Part shown: in pieces, positions 1 to 4,916 of the stretch
Numbering within the stretch: the first letter of the stretch is position 1
How the letters are laid out: each line of letters starts with the position of its first letter
NCBI GenBank assembly: GCA_050697155.1
Contig: JBOGZD010000117.1
Coordinates: 1 to 8,870 of the forward strand
Source of the DNA: JBOGZD01 sp050697155
GTDB taxonomy: Bacteria; Actinomycetota; Thermoleophilia; Solirubrobacterales; 70-9
Direction of reading: 5' to 3'
Length of the DNA stretch: 8,870 nt
The notes under the pieces: generated by a model
Databases searched by the model: none
What the model was told of the DNA's origin: nothing
The model's input: only the letters and a program-made list of their open reading frames with translations
Position numbers and translations under genes: made by a program

Positions 1-2
1 GC

Positions 3-611
3 CTCGGGCTCAGCGCGCGCCAAACGCGGCTGCTCGCCGGCGGCGCGGGCGCGGCGCTGCTGGTCGTCATCGCGGTGCTCGCGCTCACTGGAGCCTTCGG
101 CGGCGACGACGGCGACGAGACGGCGGCGGGGACCGACGCCACGGCGACCACGGGCGAAGGCGACGAGACGATCGAGCGGGTGCCGCTCTCGGCCGGCGGA
201 GGCGGCAACGCGGAGGGCGAGGCGGTCTTCGGCCTCGCCACCGGCGATCAGCCGTTCGTCGACGTCTCGCTCAGCGGGCTCGACCCGGCGCCGCGCGGCA
301 GGACCTACGTCATCTGGCTGCTGCTCACGGAGGAACGGGGCTACCCGATCGCCCCGATCACGGTCAACCAGCAAGGCAGCTTCCAGGACCGCTTTGCGAT
401 CCCGGCGACCGCGTTGCCGCTGGTCTCCCGGGTCCAGTTCGTCGACATCTCGATCGCCGAGGACGAGCAGCTCGCCCGCTTGATCGCGGATGCTCAGCAG
501 CGCGCGTCACAGCCGGACGCGAGCGTCGCCGACCTGCTGCTGAGGAAGCCGGGGACGACCGTGCTCGCGGGCGACGTCCCCCGGGCGCGCGGCGGGGGCG
601 GCTCGAGCTAG
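3..611 (+). CDS. Partial membrane-anchored protein with RskA-like extracytoplasmic domain (5' end outside window)
   Basis: The frame is open from position 3 with no convincing start inside the window, so the N-terminus lies upstream. About 202 residues are visible. Residues 10-32 form a hydrophobic helix (RLLAGGAGAALLVVIAVLAL), followed by an acidic, Thr/Gly-rich linker at 34-58. A folded part of about 110 residues then contains LSGLDPAPRGRTYVIWLLL, a later GSF turn and several beta-like stretches. That spacing resembles the periplasmic domain of RskA-type anti-sigma factors (GL-P-P-G-TYELWLV...G), but the match is from memory and weak. If correct, the missing N-terminus would carry a zinc-binding anti-sigma domain and a sigma factor gene should lie upstream. 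Alternatively it is an unrelated single-pass lipid- or wall-facing protein. A GTG at 75 could be called as a start, but it lies inside the membrane helix and is rejected. The stop codon TAG (609-611) overlaps the stop of the convergent oxidase gene. Confidence 0.7.
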   Translation, partial: LGLSARQTRLLAGGAGAALLVVIAVLALTGAFGGDDGDETAAGTDATATTGEGDETIERVPLSAGGGGNAEGEAVFGLATGDQPFVDVSLSGLDPAPRGRTYVIWLLLTEERGYPIAPITVNQQGSFQDRFAIPATALPLVSRVQFVDISIAEDEQLARLIADAQQRASQPDASVADLLLRKPGTTVLAGDVPRARGGGGSS

Positions 612-2242
612 GGAAGCAGCTTGCCGGGGTTCATGATCCCGGCCGGGTCGAGCCGATCCTTGAGCGCCGCCAGGGCCTCCACCCCGAGCTCGCCAACCTC
701 CGCCCGCATATAGGGCGCGTGGTCGCGGCCGACCGCGTGGTGGTGGGTGATCGTCCCCCCGGTGGCGACGATTGCCTCGCAGGCGGCGGTCTTCGCGGCT
801 CGCCACTGCTCGATCTCCTCGCCCGGCCTGCCCGGCGCGATGAAGGTGAAGTACAGCGAGGCGCCGTCGCGGTAGGCGTGCGAGACGTGGCACATGACGA
901 TCGGCTCGCCGGCGCCCGTCCGCAGGCTCGCCCCGAGCGCCGGGCCGACGGCGCGGTAGAGCTCGTCGAGGCGCGACCAGGTGTGCGAGGTCTCGAGCGT
1001 CTCGACCAGGTAGCCGAGGTCGAGCAGCTCGTCGCGCAGGTACGGGCCCTCGAAGCGCCCGCGCTCCCACGCCCGGCCGGGCCCCTCGCCGAGCGAGACG
1101 GCGCCGTTTGAGCGCAGCAGGCGCGCGGACAGCGCCCGCCTGCGCTCGACCGACTCGCGCTCGCCCTCCCAGCCGCAGATCGCCAGGCAGCCCCCCGCAC
1201 GGCGTCGCAGGCGCAGGTAGGCGCCGAGCAGCGCCCGCCTCGCGCCCACCGTGCCAGACAGCGCGAGCGAGACCCGGGTCTCGGCCTCGTCGGAGAGCCG
1301 CGCCACGTCCGGCAGGGCGTCGGCCTGGGCCAGCGAGCGCATCAGCTCCCTCCCGGCCTCGAAGTCGGCTGCCACCCATGCCTCGTAGCGGCGGCGGGCC
1401 GGCGCCGGGCGAACTCGCACCCGCACGTCGGTGATCACCCCGAGCGCCCCCTCGGAGCCCACGATCAGCTCGCGCAGCGAGGGGCCCGCGGCGGTATGCG
1501 GAGTCTCCAGCGTTCCCAGCTCGCCGGCGGGCGCCACCATGCGGATCGAGGTCACGAGCTCGTCGAAGCGCCCGTAGCCGCTCGACGCCTGCCCCGCCGA
1601 GCGCGTCGCGGCATAGCCGCCGATGGTCGCGTACTCGAACGACTGCGGGAAGTGGCCCAGCGTCAGCCCCGCGGCGCGCAGCGCGTCCTCGGCCTCGGGG
1701 CCGCGAAGGCCCGGCCCCAGCGACGCGGTCATCGAGGTTCGGTCGACCTCGACCCGCCGCAGCCGCCGCAGATCGAGCGAGATCACCCTGTCGTGCGGCC
1801 CCGCCAGCGCCTCGACGCCGCCGACCACGCTGGTGCCGCCGCCGAACGGCACCACCGCGATTCGCTCCCGCGCGCAGACCTCGAGCACCGCGGCGATCTG
1901 GTCGACCGAGCCCGGCAACACGACCGCGTCGGGGGCCGTGTCGAGCCTGCCCCGGCGCACCCTGACCAGGTCGGGGTAGCTCTTGCCCGCGGCGCAGCGC
2001 AGCCGCTGCTCGTGGGCGGTGAGCACGCTCGCTCGGTTGACCGCGTCGGTGAGCGCGGCGGGCAGCGCCCGGGGCTCGGGCAGCACGACCTCCTCCAACG
2101 CGACCGGGGCCTCGGGCTCGGCGGGGCCGACCTCCGCCCGCAGCATCTCGGTCGCGGACTCGGGCAGCGCCAGCCGCTTGCCCGGATCGCCCCAGCCCCA
2201 CCACTTCGGCGGCGGGGCGCCGTAGGCGTGCGCTTCAGCCAT
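608..2242 (-). CDS. FAD-dependent oxidase of the alkyldihydroxyacetonephosphate synthase type
   Basis: The product is 544 residues. A KWWGWGDP motif at 13-20, typical of bacterial ADPS-like proteins, is followed by an FAD-binding PCMH domain: VVPFGGGTSVVGG at 130-142, IGGYAATRSAG at 207-217, and VGSEGALGVIT further on at 261-271. The FAD-oxidase C-terminal domain carries YRDGASLYFTF (457-467) and a triple histidine (500-502) in GGTITHHHAVGRDH. This matches the HHH active-site region of eukaryotic ADPS, which swaps the acyl group of acyl-DHAP for a fatty alcohol in ether-lipid synthesis. Whether the bacterial enzyme makes ether lipids is not shown; other FAD-linked 2-hydroxyacid oxidases share the fold. 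The ATG at 2242 is preferred over a GTG at 2275 because it overlaps the upstream SRPBCC stop in ATGGCTGA (8 nt, translational coupling) and lies just before the conserved KWWGWGDP. It is the last gene of the minus-strand block and its stop is shared with the convergent gene. Confidence 0.9.
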   Translation of the reverse strand: MAEAHAYGAPPPKWWGWGDPGKRLALPESATEMLRAEVGPAEPEAPVALEEVVLPEPRALPAALTDAVNRASVLTAHEQRLRCAAGKSYPDLVRVRRGRLDTAPDAVVLPGSVDQIAAVLEVCARERIAVVPFGGGTSVVGGVEALAGPHDRVISLDLRRLRRVEVDRTSMTASLGPGLRGPEAEDALRAAGLTLGHFPQSFEYATIGGYAATRSAGQASSGYGRFDELVTSIRMVAPAGELGTLETPHTAAGPSLRELIVGSEGALGVITDVRVRVRPAPARRRYEAWVAADFEAGRELMRSLAQADALPDVARLSDEAETRVSLALSGTVGARRALLGAYLRLRRRAGGCLAICGWEGERESVERRRALSARLLRSNGAVSLGEGPGRAWERGRFEGPYLRDELLDLGYLVETLETSHTWSRLDELYRAVGPALGASLRTGAGEPIVMCHVSHAYRDGASLYFTFIAPGRPGEEIEQWRAAKTAACEAIVATGGTITHHHAVGRDHAPYMRAEVGELGVEALAALKDRLDPAGIMNPGKLLP

Positions 2243-2726
2243 CGTCCGTCTTCGCCGGGTCGCCGACCAGGGCACGCTCGATCCCGTCGAGGGCTTCGTC
2301 GAGTCGGCGCCGGGCGGCGCCCCGCAGCATTGTCGAGCCGAGCCGAGAGAGGCCGCGCAGGGTCTCGTCGCTGGTCAGGCGGACCTCGGTCCCGGCGCCT
2401 CCGCCGGCGGCCTGGAGCTCGATCTCGAGCCGCGACGCGCGCAGGATCCGCTCGAACGGGGTGCCCTCGACCTCCTGCGACCAGGCGTAGGCGTGACCCG
2501 GCTCGTGCTCGGTGCGGTGGTAGTCGGCACGCACGGCGCTGCCCCGCTCGGTCTCGAGCACGAGCGTCCAACGGCTCGCTGCGTCGCTGCGTTCACCACC
2601 GTCCTCGACGTCTTCGACGCGCAGGGTGCGCGGCCACCAGCGGGGCAGGCTGTGTGGATCGGAGATCAGATCCCAGACGTGACCCGGATCGACTGCGATC
2701 ACTCGCGCCCGCGAGACCCTGGGCAT
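2235..2726 (-). CDS. SRPBCC (START/Bet v1-like) domain protein
   Basis: The product is 163 residues. The N-terminus has the SRPBCC layout: a first strand (SRARVIAVDPGHVWDLISDP, 5-24), then LPRWWPRTLRVEDVE (27-41), a run of alternating beta strands (52-118) and a long C-terminal amphipathic helix (about 122-153). This is a hydrophobic-cavity fold used for binding or cyclising lipids and polyketides, or as a helper; no catalytic residue can be named. There is no signal peptide, so it is cytoplasmic. The ATG at 2726 is preceded at 4 nt by GAGG and lies 6 nt after the ftsR-like stop. Its 3' end overlaps the start of the ADPS-like oxidase by 8 nt. This strong coupling suggests the two proteins act together, perhaps with this one handling a lipid substrate or product; that role is inference. 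Confidence 0.85.
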   Translation of the reverse strand: MPRVSRARVIAVDPGHVWDLISDPHSLPRWWPRTLRVEDVEDGGERSDAASRWTLVLETERGSAVRADYHRTEHEPGHAYAWSQEVEGTPFERILRASRLEIELQAAGGGAGTEVRLTSDETLRGLSRLGSTMLRGAARRRLDEALDGIERALVGDPAKTDDG

Positions 2727-2732
2727 CGGGCC

Positions 2733-3479
2733 TCAGTCAGCGGTTGCCTTCAGGCGCCGAAGGTCGCGGACCAGCAGCAGGTGCTTGAGGTGCCCGCAGA
2801 CCGCGGCGAGGCTCTCGAGGTTCTCGATCGCCTCCTTGCGGCGCGCCTGGCTGCGCGAACGCAGCGCCGGCCCGACGAGCTGCTCGAGCAGCGCCGCCTC
2901 GCGGTCGGCGGAGGTGCGGAACACGCGCAGGTTGCGCCCGGCGACTCCGAACCTCGACAGCTCGGCCGCGGCGCGGACGATCTCGAGGTCGGTCTCGTCG
3001 TAGCTCGCGCGCCCGTCGCCTCGGCGCTGGGCGGCGACGATGCCGAAGTCCTGCAGCTCGCGCAGGAAGCTCTCCGAGACCCCAGCCTGCTCGAGCAGCT
3101 CCTCCTGCGCGAAGGTGGTTCGCGGGGCGTCGACCGAGGCCGCGCGCCGCTTCGCCCCCTCGCCCGAGGAGCGCCCGGTGAAGTCCCCGGTGGCGAGCTC
3201 CTGCCTGATCACCCGCAGGGGAAGGAACTCGTCGCGCTGCATGCGCAGGATCGCGCGCAGCCGCTCGACGTCGGCCTGGCTGTAGAGGCGATAACCGCCG
3301 GCGGTTCGCCGCGGCGAGAGCAGCTTCTGGTCCTCGAGGTAGCGGATCTTGGAGATCGAGATGTCGTCGAACTCCTGGCTGAGGATCTTCGCCACGGCGC
3401 CGATGGTGAGCGCCTTGCGCGGACGGGAATCCCCGCTGCCGCCTCTGCTGGTGCTCTGGGTCTCGGTCGCCACCGCCAT
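2733..3479 (-). CDS. ftsR: FtsR-like MerR-family transcriptional regulator
   Basis: The product is 248 residues. A disordered start (1-22) is followed by a MerR winged helix-turn-helix at 24-95: LTIGAVAKIL, then ISISKIRYLEDQKLL and SPRRTAGGYRLYSQAD, then RDEFLPLRVI at 82-91. The RD-(F/Y)-LPL-(R/K)-VI signature and SK-(I/L)-R-(Y/F)-LED are features I recall from FtsR (C. glutamicum) and mycobacterial Rv1828, a regulator that acts on ftsZ and cell division. A second helix-turn-helix-like segment at 123-150 and the conserved FGV-RNLRVFRTSADREAALLEQ region (177-200) also match that family. No metal-binding cysteine pattern is present, as expected. The ATG at 3479 is 3 nt after the FHA gene stop, with GAGGGGA 10 nt upstream. 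The neighbouring GarA-like FHA gene repeats the mycobacterial gene pair and strengthens the call. Target promoters in this organism are unknown. Confidence 0.88.
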   Translation of the reverse strand: MAVATETQSTSRGGSGDSRPRKALTIGAVAKILSQEFDDISISKIRYLEDQKLLSPRRTAGGYRLYSQADVERLRAILRMQRDEFLPLRVIRQELATGDFTGRSSGEGAKRRAASVDAPRTTFAQEELLEQAGVSESFLRELQDFGIVAAQRRGDGRASYDETDLEIVRAAAELSRFGVAGRNLRVFRTSADREAALLEQLVGPALRSRSQARRKEAIENLESLAAVCGHLKHLLLVRDLRRLKATAD

Positions 3480-3482
3480 CCG

Positions 3483-3962
3483 CTACTCGTCCCCTCGCTC
3501 GAGATAGCTGAGCTTGTACTTGCCGATCTGGATCTCGTCGCCGTCGGCGAGCCGGTGCGACTCGATCCGGCGGCGGTTGACGTAGGTGCCGTTGAGCGAG
3601 CCGAGGTCGTCGATGTAGTAGCCGTCCTGGCGGTGGACCAGCAACGCATGGTTGCGCGAGACGGTGACGTCGTCGAGGAAGACGGCGGCGTCGGGCGTCC
3701 GCCCGATGCTCATCCGCTCCTGGTCGACCGTGAAGCTCTCCCCCGCCCTGCCGCCGCCGGAGCGGATCACCAGCGCGGCCCCGGCCTTGCCGACCTCCTC
3801 GTCGATGTCGATCGGCTGGTACTCGCCGGTCTCATCGACCTTGTAGGTCATCGTCGTCGGCTCGTCGCCGCCCTCGGGGCGTCCGAGGAAGGCGCCGCAC
3901 TTCTGGCAGTAGTTGGCGCCCTCCGGGTTGACGAACCCGCACTCCGGACAGTGGAGCGCCAC
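3483..3962 (-). CDS. Zinc-ribbon plus FHA protein, GarA/OdhI-like
   Basis: The product is 159 residues. An N-terminal zinc ribbon has C5, C8, C19 and C22 (CPECG...CQKCG). A linker contains EPTTMTYKVDE (34-44) and is followed by an FHA domain at about 62-155. All FHA phosphothreonine-binding positions are visible: G87-R88, S102-R103-N104-H105 and N124-G125-T126. The FLDDVTVSR (96-103), GSLNGTYVNR (121-130) and GDEIQIGKYKL (141-151) stretches closely resemble GarA/OdhI, which inhibit 2-oxoglutarate dehydrogenase and are switched off when a threonine in an N-terminal ETT motif is phosphorylated and bound by their own FHA domain. T36/T37 lie in the equivalent place. The zinc ribbon is absent from GarA/OdhI as I know them, so partners may differ. 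The GTG start at 3962 is supported by GGGGAGG 5 nt upstream. It is cytoplasmic. The gene lies 2 nt after rsiG and 3 nt before ftsR. Confidence 0.92.
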   Translation of the reverse strand: MALHCPECGFVNPEGANYCQKCGAFLGRPEGGDEPTTMTYKVDETGEYQPIDIDEEVGKAGAALVIRSGGGRAGESFTVDQERMSIGRTPDAAVFLDDVTVSRNHALLVHRQDGYYIDDLGSLNGTYVNRRRIESHRLADGDEIQIGKYKLSYLERGDE

Positions 3963-3964
3963 CG

Positions 3965-4243
3965 CTACCTCCCCTCTTCCTCCGGCGGCGACGGGGCCTT
4001 GCCGAGCAGGATGTCGGTGAGCTGCTGGATGTCGGCGCCGGTGATCGTGGCGTCGCCCGCCTCGCGCTTGCCCTTCAGCCGGTTGACCATCTCGGCACGC
4101 AGGATGTCGATCTTGCCGTGGAGCATTCGCCGCCGGTAGGAGACCTCGCGCTCCTCGTCCGTCAGCTGGTCGATCAGCTCCTTGAGCTCATCGTCGTCCA
4201 TCGACCCGATGTCGGGGAAGGTCTCGTCGTACTCGCTGCTCAT
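3965..4243 (-). CDS. rsiG: RsiG-like c-di-GMP-responsive anti-sigma factor (single-motif form)
   Basis: The product is a 92-residue, highly charged, mostly helical protein without membrane segments. Helix 1 is at about 14-28, a long helix spans 29-60, and a short helix (ADIQQLTDIL) lies at 70-79, with a Pro/Glu tail. The long helix carries E31-x3-S35-x2-R38-x3-H42-x3-D46. In Streptomyces RsiG, which holds the sporulation sigma factor WhiG inactive when c-di-GMP is bound, the motif is E-x3-S-x2-R-x3-Q-x3-D and occurs twice. Rubrobacter RsiG has one copy and works as a homodimer. The protein here fits the single-copy form, with His at the Gln position. The IDILRAE segment after the motif is also what I recall of the family. 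No sigma factor gene is in the window, so the partner is inferred. The start is fixed by a TATAAT box 6 nt upstream and a lack of any Shine-Dalgarno sequence. Confidence 0.8.
   Translation of the reverse strand: MSSEYDETFPDIGSMDDDELKELIDQLTDEEREVSYRRRMLHGKIDILRAEMVNRLKGKREAGDATITGADIQQLTDILLGKAPSPPEEEGR
3968..3974 (-). promoter_or_regulatory. Ribosome binding site of the FHA gene
   Basis: GGGGAGG on the minus strand lies 5 nt before the GTG at 3962 and inside the last codons of rsiG. It decides the GTG start and indicates that the FHA gene is translated from the rsiG message, with a 2-nt gap between stop and start. Confidence 0.65.
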
Positions 4244-4276
4244 CGGGCGATTATAAGCGCGAGAAGCAAACTTCAA
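4244..4276 (-). promoter_or_regulatory. Promoter of the rsiG-FHA-ftsR cassette, predicted leaderless
   Basis: On the minus strand, TTGAAG (4276-4271) and a perfect TATAAT (4255-4250) are separated by 15 nt. Six bases (CGCCCG) separate the -10 box from the rsiG ATG, so initiation at the usual distance would begin at or next to the A of ATG. There is no Shine-Dalgarno sequence in that gap, consistent with leaderless translation, which is common in Actinobacteria. The -35 hexamer contains the TGA stop of pgsA. This AT-rich patch stands out strongly from the surrounding GC-rich sequence. The 15-nt spacer is shorter than the usual 17, so the -35 assignment is less certain than the -10. Confidence 0.72.
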
Positions 4277-4899
4277 GTAGAGGTTGACCCTTGCACAATT
4301 GCGTGCGGGGCAAGACCGGCCCGGACGTAGACCACGGTGGCCACGAGAGCGATCGCGACCCCGGCGACGAACCCCGCCTCGATGATCCACCAGTCGACGA
4401 CGAAGCTCCAGAAGATCCCGCCGAAGATCAGGAACACGCCGATCCTCCCGATCCAGTTGACCTCGATCTCGATCCCTCGCCGCAGGGCGAGCTGCGAGAG
4501 CACAAGGGTGATCGCCTCTCGCACGGCGAGCACCGCCAGCGCCCAGCGCGGCAGCAGCTCGAAGTGCCAGCACACCGCGAGGCCGGCGAGCACGGCGAGG
4601 CGGTCGACGACCGGGTCGAGCAGCGCCCCCATGCGCGAGTACTGGCCGGTCGCCCGGGCGAGGAACCCGTCGACGTAGTCGCCGACGGCGATCGCCAGGA
4701 AGAGCAGCGTCGCCGCGGTCGCCCGGCCGTCTCCGGACTCGAACGCGAGCACGCAGAAGACCGGGATCGCAGCCAGGCGGGCGTAGCCGACCAGGTTCGG
4801 GATCGTCCACGGGCGCAGCGGGGCCCCGCGGCGGGTCTCGCGCGGCATCGGGCCGGAGCGATCGATCCCGAACAGCCGCCGCCTGGTGCTGGTCGGCAT
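4273..4899 (-). CDS. pgsA: CDP-alcohol phosphatidyltransferase, probably phosphatidylglycerophosphate synthase
   Basis: The product is a 208-residue integral membrane protein. The full family signature D-x2-DG-x2-AR-x8-G-x3-D-x3-D is present: D74, D77-G78, A81-R82, G91, D95 and D99. These aspartates bind the metal and CDP-diacylglycerol. About five or six hydrophobic segments follow the usual PgsA order, starting after PWTIPNLVGYARL (30-42). PgsA joins glycerol-3-phosphate to CDP-diacylglycerol, the committed step to phosphatidylglycerol and cardiolipin. A cardiolipin or phosphatidylinositol-phosphate synthase of the same family cannot be excluded from sequence alone. The ATG at 4899 is chosen, 17 nt after the proS stop; the alternative ATG at 4848 has no better ribosome site. 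The last codons (QGSTST) use unusually AT-rich codons because they overlap the promoter of the next gene. Confidence 0.88.
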   Translation of the reverse strand: MPTSTRRRLFGIDRSGPMPRETRRGAPLRPWTIPNLVGYARLAAIPVFCVLAFESGDGRATAATLLFLAIAVGDYVDGFLARATGQYSRMGALLDPVVDRLAVLAGLAVCWHFELLPRWALAVLAVREAITLVLSQLALRRGIEIEVNWIGRIGVFLIFGGIFWSFVVDWWIIEAGFVAGVAIALVATVVYVRAGLAPHAIVQGSTST

Positions 4900-4916
4900 C
4901 GTCGCCGTCCGCCCCG

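Noticed and set aside
540..660. GC-rich stretches near the 608-611 junction as a terminator
   Set aside because: No stem followed by a T-run on either strand, and both sides are coding.
507..2204. Very long open frame (565 codons) on the minus strand in another frame of the oxidase gene
   Set aside because: Its product is Arg/Gly/Ala-rich low complexity without domains; it is a GC-driven shadow of the FAD oxidase.
2240..2275. Upstream GTG at 2275 as the oxidase start
   Set aside because: It would add 11 Arg-rich residues and a 41-nt overlap; the ATG at 2242 is closer to the conserved N-terminal motif and forms a typical coupled stop/start.
2493..4139. 548-codon open frame on the plus strand antisense to SRPBCC, ftsR, FHA and rsiG
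   Set aside because: It spans four well-supported genes on the other strand and encodes no recognisable motif; high GC removes stop codons by chance.
4293..4306. GCAC-6-GTGC palindrome as a defined operator
   Set aside because: The stem is only 4 bp and lies in coding sequence; too weak to list as a feature, so mentioned only as part of a finding.
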